Shown in pieces: positions 1 through 8,579 of a DNA stretch of 64,000 bases; the first letter of the stretch is position 1; every line of letters begins with the position of its first letter. Below the pieces are notes generated by a model that searched no databases, was not told where the DNA came from, and worked only from the letters and a program-made list of their open reading frames with translations. Both the position numbers and the translations under genes were made by a program. The DNA is from Erythrobacter sp. KY5. Its GTDB lineage: Bacteria > Pseudomonadota > Alphaproteobacteria > Sphingomonadales > Sphingomonadaceae. The stretch lies in assembly GCF_003264115.1 (NCBI RefSeq), contig NZ_CP021912.1:3247273-3311272 (forward strand), read 5' to 3'.

Positions 1-593
1 AGCCGCTCGCCCTGTTCATCCGGCAAGCGAGAAATCGCGAGCGCGAACAGCGCGAAGAACACCGTCAGCGGGAGCATTGAAGTCTCCGCCGCTGCGGCGA
101 TCACGTTAGGCGAAACCAGCGAGGCGACGAAGTCCAGAATGTCGGGCACTTGCTGCTCGCCCACGGGCACCTCGGCGAGGAAGGCGCTTGCCCCGTCAGG
201 GATCGGCACGGCGGATAGCAGCGGCGGCAGCACGCTCGCCGTGAACAACCCTCCCACGACCGACACACCCAGCACCAATGCGATGAAATAGCGGGCAGCC
301 GCGCCTGCCCGCGCCGCCCGGCTCATCTGCGTGATGCCAAGCACCAGCAGCGAAGCGACCAGCGGGATGATGGTCATCTGAAGCGCGCGCAGCCAGAGCG
401 TCCCGACGAGCGCGGCGCTATCGAGAAACCAGTCGGGCAGCGCCGCTCCGGCGAGAAGGACGCCGGCGCCAAGACCGGCAATCAGCGCAATGAAGGTTGC
501 GACGACCGGCAGGCGGATCGTGACAAGCTCGAAAGGACTACCAGCGTCTTTGCCGATTGCCTCATCACGGGGCGCCTGTGAGGTGCTGTTCAA
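1..593 (-). CDS. Cation:dicarboxylate symporter family protein (N-terminal part)
   Basis: The gene runs off the left edge; about 197 N-terminal residues are present. The reading frame contains several hydrophobic segments and the stretch LWLRALQMTIIPLVASLLVL, which resembles the early helices of the DAACS glutamate/dicarboxylate symporter family (MxxxPLV region). Members take up dicarboxylates or acidic amino acids with Na+ or H+. The only sensible start is TTG at 593, preceded by AAGGA at 601-605 with 7 bases of spacing; ATG codons further upstream run into stops in this frame. It diverges from glmM. The substrate cannot be told from this fragment. Confidence 0.75.
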   Translation of the reverse strand, partial: MNSTSQAPRDEAIGKDAGSPFELVTIRLPVVATFIALIAGLGAGVLLAGAALPDWFLDSAALVGTLWLRALQMTIIPLVASLLVLGITQMSRAARAGAAARYFIALVLGVSVVGGLFTASVLPPLLSAVPIPDGASAFLAEVPVGEQQVPDILDFVASLVSPNVIAAAAETSMLPLTVFFALFALAISRLPDEQGER

Positions 594-729
594 TCCATCT
601 TCCTTGCCTCGGCGCGAATGTCGCCGGATTGCTCATGCGAGGCGAGGAGCCCCTTCCCTTCGGGCGTTACCTGCGTCATTAGCGCCTGACAATTCCAACA
701 CCGACCAGCGATGAGGGCAATTTCACGAT

Positions 730-2067
730 ATGGCGCGAAAGTTTTTCGGTACTGACGGGATCAGGGGCCGCACCAATGCGGGCGTGATGACAGCGGCGAC
801 GGCGATGAAGGTCGGTCAGGCAGCTGGTCATTACTTCGTGCGGGGCGGGCACCGGCACAGGGTGGTGATCGGCAAAGATACGCGCCTTTCGGGCTATATG
901 ATGGAAAGCGCGCTGGTCGCAGGCTTTACCAGCGTCGGCATGGACGTGATCATGACCGGCCCCCTTCCCACTCCAGCCATTGCCATGCTGACCCGAGAAA
1001 TGCGCGCGGATCTGGGCGTGATGATCTCGGCGAGCCACAATCTGTTCCCGGACAACGGGATCAAACTGTTCGGCCCCGATGGCTTTAAACTGTCGGACGA
1101 AGCCGAGGCCGAGATCGAGGCGCTGCTCGATCAACAGCCGCAGCTGGTGGAGGCCGAAAAGATCGGTCGCGCACGCCGGATCGAGGATGCACGCGGGCGG
1201 TATATCCACGCGATCAAGGGCTCGATCGGTAATGACGTGCGTTTCGACGGCCTCAAGGTCGTGGTCGATTGCGCGCACGGGGCGGCGTATCAGGTGGCCC
1301 CCAGCGCGATCTGGGAACTTGGCGCAGAGGTCGTGACGCTTGGCGTCGAACCCAATGGCGTCAATATCAATGACGGTGTCGGCTCGACCGCCATCGAAGC
1401 GGTGCAGGCCAAGGTCGTCGAAGAAGGCGCGGATATCGGCATCGCGCTCGATGGTGATGCTGACCGGCTTATCGTTGTCGATGAAAAGGGCCAGAAAGTG
1501 GACGGCGACCAGATCATGGCCGCCATCGCCACCCGAATGCACGAAAAGGGCGCGTTGACCGGAGGAGGCGTGGTCGCGACCGTCATGTCGAACCTCGGCC
1601 TTGAACGCTATCTGGCCGGGCTCGGCCTGACGCTGGAGCGCACCAAGGTTGGCGACCGCTACGTGCTGGAACGGATGAAAGAAGGCGGATTCAATGTCGG
1701 CGGCGAGCAGTCGGGGCACATGATCCTGCTCGACCATGCGACGACCGGCGACGGCACTGTCGCGGCGCTGCGCGTCATCGCGAGCCTCGTGCGTTCGGGC
1801 AGACCGGCAAGCGAGATTCTGCACAAATTCGACCCCGTGCCGCAGCTTTTGAAGAATGTCCGCTACAATAGCGGCGCTCCGCTTGAGAACGAAACCGTGA
1901 AGTCGGTGATCGCCGAAGTCGAGGGCGAGCTTGAAGGCAAGGGTCGCCTCGTCATTCGTCGATCAGGGACCGAACCCGTCATTCGCGTCATGGCCGAAGG
2001 GGACGATTCCTCGCAGGTCGAAAACGTCGTCGATCGGGTGTGCGACGCGGTGCGCGCAGCGGCTTGA
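730..2067 (+). CDS. glmM: Phosphoglucosamine mutase
   Basis: GlmM interconverts glucosamine-6-phosphate and glucosamine-1-phosphate, on the path to UDP-GlcNAc for peptidoglycan and LPS. The 445-residue length is normal for the family. The active-site loop ISASHN places the phosphoserine at Ser102, the residue used in E. coli. The metal-binding loop DGDADR is at residues 241-246, and a C-terminal phosphate-binding motif ([12 protein letters not shown]) is present. The N-terminus [10 protein letters not shown] is the usual start of the family. It is followed after two bases by thiD, so the two are probably co-transcribed. Confidence 0.97.
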   Translation: MARKFFGTDGIRGRTNAGVMTAATAMKVGQAAGHYFVRGGHRHRVVIGKDTRLSGYMMESALVAGFTSVGMDVIMTGPLPTPAIAMLTREMRADLGVMISASHNLFPDNGIKLFGPDGFKLSDEAEAEIEALLDQQPQLVEAEKIGRARRIEDARGRYIHAIKGSIGNDVRFDGLKVVVDCAHGAAYQVAPSAIWELGAEVVTLGVEPNGVNINDGVGSTAIEAVQAKVVEEGADIGIALDGDADRLIVVDEKGQKVDGDQIMAAIATRMHEKGALTGGGVVATVMSNLGLERYLAGLGLTLERTKVGDRYVLERMKEGGFNVGGEQSGHMILLDHATTGDGTVAALRVIASLVRSGRPASEILHKFDPVPQLLKNVRYNSGAPLENETVKSVIAEVEGELEGKGRLVIRRSGTEPVIRVMAEGDDSSQVENVVDRVCDAVRAAA

Positions 2068-2069
2068 CG

Positions 2070-2885
2070 ATGGCGAAGAAACCGCCACGCATCCTGTCGA
2101 TTGCCGGTTCGGACTCCTCCGGTGGAGCGGGGATACAGGCCGACATCAAGACCATTGCGATGCTCGGCGGCTATGCGATGACAGCGATCACCTCGGTCAC
2201 CGCACAGAACAGCGTCGGGGTGCAGGCGATAGCGCCCATGTCCGGCAGCGTGGTCGCACAGCAGATCGCGTCCTGCATCGACGATATCGGGGTCGATGCG
2301 ATCAAGATCGGAATGCTGCACGATGCCGAGATTATCGCAGCGGTGGCCGAGGCACTTGAAGATGTGTCGGTCCCGATCGTGCTCGATCCGGTGATGATCT
2401 CTACCAGCGGATCCGCGCTGATCGATCCCAAGGCGATTGCGGCGCTGCGCGACATGCTCTTCCCGCGAGCTGCGTTGATCACGCCGAACGTGCCGGAGCT
2501 TTCGCACCTGCTCGAACGCAGCCTTGGCACCTCGCTCGAAATGGCTGAGGGCGCGGAGGAACTTGCGAACAAATGCGGAGCGGCAGTGCTTGCCAAGGGC
2601 GGGCACACCGAAGATGCGCGGATCGTCGACGTCCTCTACGCGCCCGACAGCGCGTTGGGAGCGCGCGCGGTGCAATTCGAGCATGCTCGGATCGATACGC
2701 CGCATACCCATGGCACCGGATGCACCCTCTCATCGGCTATCGCGACGCTTCTGGGCCACGGCCAACCGCTCGAACATGCGGTGAGGCTGGCGCGCAATTT
2801 CGTACTGCGCGCGATAGAGGAAGCGCCCGGCTTTGGCGCGGGCAACGGCCCGCTGGGCCATCACGCCGTGCGGAGCCTGAACTGA
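2070..2885 (+). CDS. thiD: Hydroxymethylpyrimidine/phosphomethylpyrimidine kinase
   Basis: This is a bifunctional HMP kinase and HMP-phosphate kinase of thiamine biosynthesis, in the ribokinase-like fold. The 271-residue product begins with SIAGSDSSGGAGIQADIKT, the substrate-binding signature of ThiD, and carries the C-terminal DTPHTHGTGCTLSSA anion-hole and catalytic Asp region. The ATG at 2070 lies two bases after the glmM stop; an in-frame ATG at 2040 inside glmM is less likely because homologues begin near KKPPRILSIAG. No thiamine riboswitch is evident upstream, which fits its place as second gene of a glmM operon. Confidence 0.95.
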   Translation: MAKKPPRILSIAGSDSSGGAGIQADIKTIAMLGGYAMTAITSVTAQNSVGVQAIAPMSGSVVAQQIASCIDDIGVDAIKIGMLHDAEIIAAVAEALEDVSVPIVLDPVMISTSGSALIDPKAIAALRDMLFPRAALITPNVPELSHLLERSLGTSLEMAEGAEELANKCGAAVLAKGGHTEDARIVDVLYAPDSALGARAVQFEHARIDTPHTHGTGCTLSSAIATLLGHGQPLEHAVRLARNFVLRAIEEAPGFGAGNGPLGHHAVRSLN

Positions 2886-2900
2886 GGCGCAGCGACGCGC

Positions 2901-3773
2901 TTAGGCTTCGAGCTCGTAGAACTTCGCGATGTGCGCCCACGCTTCGTCGGCGGTTTCGCACCAGTGGAACAGGTCAAGGTCGCTCTTCGCAATCGTGCCC
3001 TCTTCCGCGATCGCTTCGAAATTGACGACGCGGTTCCAGAAGTCCTTGCCAAACAGCATGATCGGAACAGGCTTCATCTTGCCGGTCTGGATCAGGGTGA
3101 GCAGTTCGAAGAATTCATCGAACGTCCCGAACCCGCCCGGAAAAACCGCGACAGCCCGTGCGCGCAGGAGGAAGTGCATCTTGCGCAGCGCGAAGTAGTG
3201 GAAGTTGAGCGAAAGGTACGGCGTCACATAGCTGTTGGGCGCCTGTTCGTGCGGCAATACGATATTGAGGCCAATGCTCTCTCCGCCCGCATCGCTCGCC
3301 CCGCGATTGCCCGCCTCCATGATCGAAGGCCCGCCGCCAGTGGTGACGACGAACTGGCGCTTGCCATCTTCGATGATCGCCTTTTCGGAAACCAGCCGGG
3401 CAAGCTTGTAGGCCTCGTGATAATACTTGGCCTTGTCGGCGAGGCTTTGGGCGACTTTCTGATCGTATTCAGTGCCGTTCTGGGCTGCCTCGATCTTCGC
3501 CTGCGCCTCTTCGGGTGAAGGGATGCGCGCCGACCCGTACATCACCATGGTCGAACCCACGCGCGCCTCGTCAAGGAGCATTTCGGGCTTCAACAACTCC
3601 AGCTGGAAGCGCACCGGGCGAAGCTCGTCACGCAGCAGGAAATCATGATCGCGAAACGCGAGCTTGTACGCGGGATGCTCTGTCTGCGGGGTGCGTTCGG
3701 GCGATTCGTCGGCGAACCGGCTCTCTTCACCGGCGCGATAGAACTTGCGGTCTGTAAGGTCTTTTTCAGTCAT
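2901..3773 (-). CDS. LOG family protein (TIGR00730-type Rossmann fold nucleotide hydrolase)
   Basis: The 290-residue protein has both LOG-family motifs: TTGGGPSIMEAGNRGA at about 144-159 and PGGFGTFDEFFE at 212-223. Characterised members are cytokinin-riboside-monophosphate phosphoribohydrolases or nucleotide 5'-monophosphate nucleosidases; the precise substrate here is unknown. It carries about 65 extra residues before the Rossmann core, which places it in the longer bacterial subgroup rather than the approximately 190-residue plant-like type. It converges with thiD. The ATG at 3773 is preceded by a modest AGGGG ribosome site. Confidence 0.85.
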   Translation of the reverse strand: MTEKDLTDRKFYRAGEESRFADESPERTPQTEHPAYKLAFRDHDFLLRDELRPVRFQLELLKPEMLLDEARVGSTMVMYGSARIPSPEEAQAKIEAAQNGTEYDQKVAQSLADKAKYYHEAYKLARLVSEKAIIEDGKRQFVVTTGGGPSIMEAGNRGASDAGGESIGLNIVLPHEQAPNSYVTPYLSLNFHYFALRKMHFLLRARAVAVFPGGFGTFDEFFELLTLIQTGKMKPVPIMLFGKDFWNRVVNFEAIAEEGTIAKSDLDLFHWCETADEAWAHIAKFYELEA

Positions 3774-3859
3774 AGGAGAACGCCCCTAGGCGCGCCGCAT
3801 GACAGCGGCAAGGCAAATGAATTCGCAGGTGGCAGCGCTTGGCAGAAGTCGGGAATTGG

Positions 3860-3930
3860 ATGCCCCGTGAGGATTCGAACCTCAATTGACGGAGTCAGAG
3901 TCCGTAGTCTTACCATTAGACGACGGGGCA
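3860..3930 (-). tRNA. tRNA-Gln (anticodon CTG)
   Basis: The minus strand folds into a full cloverleaf: acceptor TGCCCCG/CGGGGCA, D arm GTCT/AGAC, anticodon stem ACGGA/TCCGT around loop CTCTGAC (anticodon CTG, decoding CAG), a 4-base variable loop, and T arm TGAGG-TTCGAAT-CCTCA. No CCA is encoded. The surrounding gene-free stretch 3774-4105 otherwise holds only the promoter described at 3981-4009 and the upstream region of the phosphatase gene. Confidence 0.95.
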
Positions 3931-3980
3931 CCAGCGCGGTCGGGGCAAGGAATCACTGTCCGCCGTCTCGCGAGAGGGCG

Positions 3981-4009
3981 CATCTAGTTTTGTGCGAAGC
4001 CCGGGTCAA
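3981..4009 (-). promoter_or_regulatory. Sigma-70-type promoter for tRNA-Gln
   Basis: On the minus strand TTGACC (4009-4004) is separated by exactly 17 bases from TAGATG (3986-3981). The expected start of transcription is about 45 bases before the mature tRNA. The -35 box is close to consensus and the -10 box is weak. Confidence 0.5.
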
Positions 4010-4105
4010 GGGCGACTTGCTTGCTCTTGCGCAGAGCTTGGGTTAGCTTTGCAGTCAGGTGCTGGCGCAAAGTGTTCGCGTCAGTGATGAAGAAAGATCA
4101 GGTTT

Positions 4106-5368
4106 ATGGCGGATGCGCTTCCGCCGGACGAAAACAGGAGAGCTGGTAAAAGACGGAGCGGCAAGTCCGGCAAGGTAGCCGATTTTCGCTACAAACGCTC
4201 CAACCAGCAGGGAAAAGGGTCGCGCCAGGCAAATTCCCGGGCTAACGGTGGACGCACAAACGGGTCCACCAGGCCGGACGCTGCGCGTGGTCCGACGAGG
4301 CCGGTGCAGCCTTCAAAAGACCCACACCGCATAAATTCAAAACCGCGCAAGAACGAGGCCTATGCCGCGCTCGATCTTGGTACGAACAATTGTCGTTTGC
4401 TGATTGCGCGACCGTCGGGGCGCGACTTTACGGTTATCGACGCGTTCAGCCGGGTGGTGAAGCTTGGCGAAGACCTTGCGAAGACGGGCCGCCTTTCGGA
4501 CGAGGCCATGGACCGCGCGGTGGGAGCGCTCGCAATCTGCGCAGAAAAGCTGCGTCGCCGGAACGTTCGCCTTGCCCGCTCTGTCGCGACCGAGGCTTGC
4601 AGGCGCGCCTCCAATGGCGAAGAGTTTATCGAGCGCGTGAAGCGCGAAACCGGCATCATGCTCGACATCATCACCGCACAGGAAGAGGCGCGGCTTGCCG
4701 TTCTGGGCTGCCACATCCTGCTGGAATCGGGCGAAGGCCCTGCGGTCATCTTCGACATTGGCGGCGGTTCGACCGAACTCGTGCTGCTGAAACCGGGCGG
4801 GAAGATTCCCGAAATCATCGACTGGCAGAGCGTGCCGTGGGGCGTCGTCTCGCTCACCGACACGGTGGGACGCGGTGAGGCAGGCCGCGATGCGCGCATC
4901 GCACGCTACACCGAGATGCGGCGGATCGTATCCGATGCCTTTGCGCCTTTCGCCGGGCGAATCGCCGATGCCGCGAAGAGCAACGACATCCGCCTGCTGG
5001 GCACGTCCGGGACGGTCACCACGCTCGCCAGCCTGCACCTTGAACTGCCCCATTACGATCGCAAGGCGGTCGACGGGCTGATCGTTCCCTCCACCGCGAT
5101 GCGCGATATCAGCGGACGGCTTTCGGCAATGTCCCCGAGCGAGCGCAGCGAACTTCCCTGCATCGGACATGACCGCGCCGATCTGGTGGTCGCAGGCTGC
5201 GCCATTCTCGAATCGATCCTCGACCTGTGGCCTGCAGAACGCCTAGGAGTGGCAGACCGCGGTATTCGTGAAGGCATTCTTCGCAGCCTGATGGCAGCCG
5301 AACGTCAAAGCGAGCGCAGCCTCAAGGCTTTGCATGAAAGCCGCGTCGGCCGCTCGGCCGAGGGCTAA
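4106..5368 (+). CDS. Ppx/GppA phosphatase family protein (exopolyphosphatase-like)
   Basis: The 420-residue product has the sugar kinase/Hsp70/actin-like fold of exopolyphosphatase and pppGpp phosphohydrolase. Key motifs are AALDLGTNNCRLLIA at about residue 90 (phosphate 1 loop) and IFDIGGGSTELVL (phosphate 2 loop), followed by LLGTSGTVTTLA. The length fits a short, two-domain Ppx without the C-terminal HD domain. The first 85 residues are strongly basic and rich in Ser, Asn, Gly and Arg, look disordered, and could bind polyphosphate or RNA (inference). It is followed by rlmE, whose ribosome site overlaps its stop region. Confidence 0.88.
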   Translation: MADALPPDENRRAGKRRSGKSGKVADFRYKRSNQQGKGSRQANSRANGGRTNGSTRPDAARGPTRPVQPSKDPHRINSKPRKNEAYAALDLGTNNCRLLIARPSGRDFTVIDAFSRVVKLGEDLAKTGRLSDEAMDRAVGALAICAEKLRRRNVRLARSVATEACRRASNGEEFIERVKRETGIMLDIITAQEEARLAVLGCHILLESGEGPAVIFDIGGGSTELVLLKPGGKIPEIIDWQSVPWGVVSLTDTVGRGEAGRDARIARYTEMRRIVSDAFAPFAGRIADAAKSNDIRLLGTSGTVTTLASLHLELPHYDRKAVDGLIVPSTAMRDISGRLSAMSPSERSELPCIGHDRADLVVAGCAILESILDLWPAERLGVADRGIREGILRSLMAAERQSERSLKALHESRVGRSAEG

Positions 5369-5381
5369 GGAGACTGAAGAC

Positions 5382-6047
5382 TTGGCACGTTCAGGCCGCG
5401 ACCCCGACAAGCGGGTAAAGACCGCAAAGAAGCGCAGCGAAAGCTCGACCCGCTGGCTGCAACGCCAGCTCAACGATCCGTATGTGAAGCAGGCGAAGGC
5501 CGACGGTTATCGCAGCCGTGCGGCGTACAAGCTTCTGGAACTGGACGAGAAGTTTGCGCTGCTGCGCGGTGCGAAGCGCGTGGTCGACCTAGGCATCGCG
5601 CCGGGCGGATGGAGCCAGGTGGTGCGGGCCAAGGCGCCCAAGGCAGAAGTGGTCGGCATCGACCTGCTCCCGACCGAACCAATCGAAGGCGTCACCATTT
5701 TCGAGATGGATTTCATGGACGACGCCGCGCCAGAAAAGCTCGAATCGGCACTGGGCGGCGCGCCCGATCTCGTCATTTCGGATATGGCGGCGAACACGGT
5801 CGGCCACAAACAGACCGATCACCTGCGCACCATGGCGCTGGTCGAGGCGGGCGCATGGTTCGCGGTCGAAACGCTGGAAAAGGGCGGCGCATTCGTCGCC
5901 AAGGTGCTGGCTGGCGGTACGGACGCAGAATTGCTCAATCTGCTGAAAAAGCACTTCAAGACGGTCAAACACGCCAAACCCCCCGCGAGCCGCAAGGGCT
6001 CGTCGGAGTGGTATGTCGTTGCGCAAGGGTTCAAGGGGCGCGAATAG
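5382..6047 (+). CDS. rlmE: 23S rRNA (uridine-2'-O)-methyltransferase
   Basis: RlmE (FtsJ) methylates U2552 of 23S rRNA during late assembly of the large subunit. The 221-residue product has the expected basic N-terminus, RSRAAYKL with catalytic Lys50, the SAM loop GIAPGGW at 71-77 and DLVISDMAAN with the catalytic Asp. I chose TTG at 5382: AAGGAG at 5367-5372 sits 9 bases upstream, and the resulting N-terminus MARSGRDPDKRVKTAK resembles sphingomonad homologues. An in-frame ATG at 5334 lies inside the phosphatase gene and is less likely. Confidence 0.94.
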   Translation: MARSGRDPDKRVKTAKKRSESSTRWLQRQLNDPYVKQAKADGYRSRAAYKLLELDEKFALLRGAKRVVDLGIAPGGWSQVVRAKAPKAEVVGIDLLPTEPIEGVTIFEMDFMDDAAPEKLESALGGAPDLVISDMAANTVGHKQTDHLRTMALVEAGAWFAVETLEKGGAFVAKVLAGGTDAELLNLLKKHFKTVKHAKPPASRKGSSEWYVVAQGFKGRE

Positions 6048-6068
6048 CCCCCTGATCAGGAGCGGGGC

Positions 6069-6755
6069 TTAGGCCTCGGCTGCTGCGGTTTCTTCGGAAG
6101 TTTCCTCAGCTGCGTCCTGCTCGGCTTCTGCCTCACCCTCGGCTGCTTCTTCTGCTGCCACTTCGGGTTCTTCGGCAGCGGGCACAAATTCAGGCACCGC
6201 GATGCCCGAGCCGTTTTCGTTCATGTAGAGCGAAACAGCGGCGCGGTCTTCGATGCTCGACAGACCGGCAAAGCCCATCTTCGTGCCGTCCATATAGCCG
6301 CGCGGATTGTCGAGCCAGTTGTTCATTTCTTCCCAGCCCCAGGTGCCGCCAAAGCTCGCCATGGCGCTGGAGTAGGAATAGCCCGAGACGGCGCCGACCG
6401 GTGCGCCCATGATGCCGTGCAGGTTCGGGCCAACGCCATTGGCGCCGCCCGCTTCGATGCTGTGGCATGCCGAACACTTGGCAAAAACGCGCTCGCCATC
6501 GGCAGCGGTCACCATGGTCAGCGCTTCGGCGAATGTCGGGCCCGAGGGGCCTTCTTCGACGTCCGGAAGCTCGATCACATAGCCCAGCGTTTCAGGGCGC
6601 TGCGGGTCGTCGGCGTGGAAATACTTGCTGGCGAGGATCGAGAGGCCAAGGCCAACCACGCCCGCAAACAGGACCCAGCCTGCAGCTGTGTTGAACATGT
6701 CGCCTGAGCCCGTTTCGGTTTCCGGCGTGCTCTTTGAAGAATTGTCTTGTGTCAT
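6069..6755 (-). CDS. Membrane-anchored c-type cytochrome (CycM-like)
   Basis: The 228-residue protein has one N-terminal membrane anchor (residues 24-42) and a periplasmic class I cytochrome c domain. The heme motif is CSACH at 94-98 and the axial Met is probably Met160 in TKMGFAG. This is the layout of the CycM/c552 electron carriers that link the bc1 complex to terminal oxidases. After the heme domain comes an unusual tail of about 45 residues made almost entirely of Ala and Glu. The ATG at 6755 follows AAGGGAG. It diverges from pheA. Confidence 0.88.
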   Translation of the reverse strand: MTQDNSSKSTPETETGSGDMFNTAAGWVLFAGVVGLGLSILASKYFHADDPQRPETLGYVIELPDVEEGPSGPTFAEALTMVTAADGERVFAKCSACHSIEAGGANGVGPNLHGIMGAPVGAVSGYSYSSAMASFGGTWGWEEMNNWLDNPRGYMDGTKMGFAGLSSIEDRAAVSLYMNENGSGIAVPEFVPAAEEPEVAAEEAAEGEAEAEQDAAEETSEETAAAEA

Positions 6756-6875
6756 CCCGGCGCTCCCTTAATGCCCCCCTCGCGCGCGTGCAAGGCGAAA
6801 CGCAACATCTATTCGTGCACTATTCGCAAGGCCCCTTGCCGCCGCCTAGCCGGAGCTTTAGCACGCCTTGCAATC

Positions 6876-7781
6876 ATGCGAAGTTTTCCTGCACCTGCCC
6901 TTCATATCGTCGATGCGCTTCGCTGCGCAGCCGCAGCCGATCCTGCGCGCGCCATCGCTTTTCAGGGGTCGCCCGGCGCAAATTCGCACCGCGCCGCACT
7001 CGAAGCGCGGCCCGATGCGCTGCCGCTTCCGTGCTTCGGATTCGAAGACGCGCTCGACGCGGTGAAGGACGGGCGCGCGGGTGAAGCGATCATTCCCATC
7101 GAAAACTCGCAGCACGGGCGCGTGGCCGACATCCACTTCCTGCTGCCTGAAAGCGGGCTTTCGATTGTCGGCGAGTACTTCATGCCGATCCACCATGCGC
7201 TGATGGCTCCCGGCCCGCGTTCATCGGACGACAGGATCGAGGCGGTCTACAGCCATCCGCAGGCGCTCGGCCAGTCGCGCAAATATCTGCATGAGCGCGG
7301 GATCACGCCCTTGAGCTACATCGATACAGCTGGCGCAGCGGCTCACGTGGCGGAGCTTGGAGACAAGACCGTCGGCGCGATCGCTCCGGCGATTGCGGCA
7401 GAGCATTACGGCCTCGAAATCATCGAGGACAATGTCGAGGATGCGCATGACAACATGACGCGCTTCGTCATCCTCGCGAACAAGCCGACTTTCGTCACCG
7501 TGGAAGAAGGCAAGCCAGCCATGACCACGTTCATTTTCGAGGTGAAGAACATCCCGGCTGCGCTTTACAAGGTGCTGGGCGGCTTTGCGACGAACGGCGT
7601 CAACATGACGAAGCTCGAAAGCTATCAGATCGGGACCAGCTTTTCCGCGACCCGTTTTTACGCCGACATCATCGGTGTGCCGGGCGATCCTGCGGTGGAC
7701 CGCGCTTTGGAAGAGTGCGCCTTTCATTCCAAGGAGTTGCGCCTGCTCGGCACTTACGAACAGGCCCGCAAACGCGGTTAA
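6876..7781 (+). CDS. pheA: Prephenate dehydratase
   Basis: The product converts prephenate to phenylpyruvate in phenylalanine synthesis. This is the monofunctional form: a dehydratase domain starting at AIAFQGSPGANSHRAA, with the PIENSQHG motif and the catalytic NMTRF motif, then a C-terminal ACT domain (TFIFEVKNIPAALYKVLGGF) for feedback by phenylalanine; the usual ESRP motif appears as LESYQ. The ATG at 6876 gives the normal length of 301 residues; an upstream in-frame ATG at 6747 would add a sequence that does not resemble the family and overlaps the divergent cytochrome gene. Confidence 0.94.
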   Translation: MRSFPAPALHIVDALRCAAAADPARAIAFQGSPGANSHRAALEARPDALPLPCFGFEDALDAVKDGRAGEAIIPIENSQHGRVADIHFLLPESGLSIVGEYFMPIHHALMAPGPRSSDDRIEAVYSHPQALGQSRKYLHERGITPLSYIDTAGAAAHVAELGDKTVGAIAPAIAAEHYGLEIIEDNVEDAHDNMTRFVILANKPTFVTVEEGKPAMTTFIFEVKNIPAALYKVLGGFATNGVNMTKLESYQIGTSFSATRFYADIIGVPGDPAVDRALEECAFHSKELRLLGTYEQARKRG

Positions 7782-7796
7782 GCACGGTTGTCGGCC

Positions 7797-7818
7797 AAGG
7801 CGGTTGCGCCCGCCTTTT
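7797..7818 (+). terminator. Rho-independent terminator of pheA
   Basis: AAGGCGG (7797-7803) and CCGCCTT (7810-7816) form a 7-bp stem with a 6-base loop. The T-run TTTT includes the last stem bases. The structure is short but well placed, 15 bases after the pheA stop. Confidence 0.55.
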
Positions 7819-7841
7819 AGGCGTGCCACCACTGCACGGGC

Positions 7842-8579
7842 ATGAGCAACGCGGCGCAGACCATCACGCGGCCCCCTTTCCCGCCCGAGGCAAGCCGTGA
7901 CGCATCCCTCGCCGAACCCACATCCGTGGCCCCCGTCCCCGATAGCTGGAACGAGCTCAGAGAGGCGCGCGACATACAGTTCGACGAGCTGACCCTCGCC
8001 AATCCCCCGATGCCGGAGCCGCGCGAGCCGAGCTGGTTTTCGCAGATGTTGCGCGAACTGTTTGCCTGGCTTGGCGAGGTTCTTTCACCGATTGCCGGTT
8101 TCTTCGGCGAAAGCTGGCCGGTGATGAAATGGGTGCTGCTCGCCCTTCTTGTCGCCTTCGTTCTCTACCTCATCGCGCGCAATGTCGGCCTCATCGCGCG
8201 TCGCCGACAGATGCCGAAGAGCGCCGCGAGCGAGCCCGAATGGCAACCCAGCCGCGAGGAAAGCGCCGCCCTGCTTGAGGATGCCGATGCGCTTGCCGCG
8301 CAAGGGCGCTTCGATGAAGCGACCCGGCTGCTGCTTCATCGAAGCGTGAGCCAGATCGCAGCGGCCCGGCCCGATTGGGTCGATCCGTCAAGCACCGCGC
8401 GCGAACTGGCGGCGCTTCCCGCATTGCCCGAGGGTGCCCGGACGGCCTTCTCGGCAATCTCGCAAAGGGTCGAGCGCAGCCTGTTTGCGCTGAGATCCTT
8501 GACCAGCGAAGACTGGGACGCCGCCCGCGCGGCTTATGCCGATTTCGTGCAGGCAGAGATCGCACAGGTGAGCGCATGA
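7842..8579 (+). CDS. DUF4129-type membrane protein, first gene of a MoxR/DUF58 operon
   Basis: The 245-residue protein has a Pro-rich N-terminus, one membrane helix at about 95-112 and a cytoplasmic C-terminal region of helices (ALAAQGRFDEATRLLLHRSV, then RELAALPALPEGARTAFS) typical of DUF4129. In many bacteria DUF4129 proteins stand next to MoxR ATPase and DUF58 genes and are thought to form an envelope-associated complex. The stop overlaps the start of the next gene (ATGA at 8576-8579). No catalytic residues are recognisable. Confidence 0.7.
   Translation: MSNAAQTITRPPFPPEASRDASLAEPTSVAPVPDSWNELREARDIQFDELTLANPPMPEPREPSWFSQMLRELFAWLGEVLSPIAGFFGESWPVMKWVLLALLVAFVLYLIARNVGLIARRRQMPKSAASEPEWQPSREESAALLEDADALAAQGRFDEATRLLLHRSVSQIAAARPDWVDPSSTARELAALPALPEGARTAFSAISQRVERSLFALRSLTSEDWDAARAAYADFVQAEIAQVSA

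Noticed and set aside
490..714. Short plus-strand ORF before glmM
   Set aside because: It overlaps the symporter gene, which has clear membrane sequence on the minus strand, and has the composition of a shadow ORF.
679..1824. Long antisense ORF opposite glmM
   Set aside because: It is a shadow of glmM: the plus-strand frame carries all GlmM motifs, and the antisense sequence has no family resemblance.
2901..3518. Plus-strand ORF opposite the LOG-family gene
   Set aside because: It mirrors codon bias; both LOG motifs are read on the minus strand.
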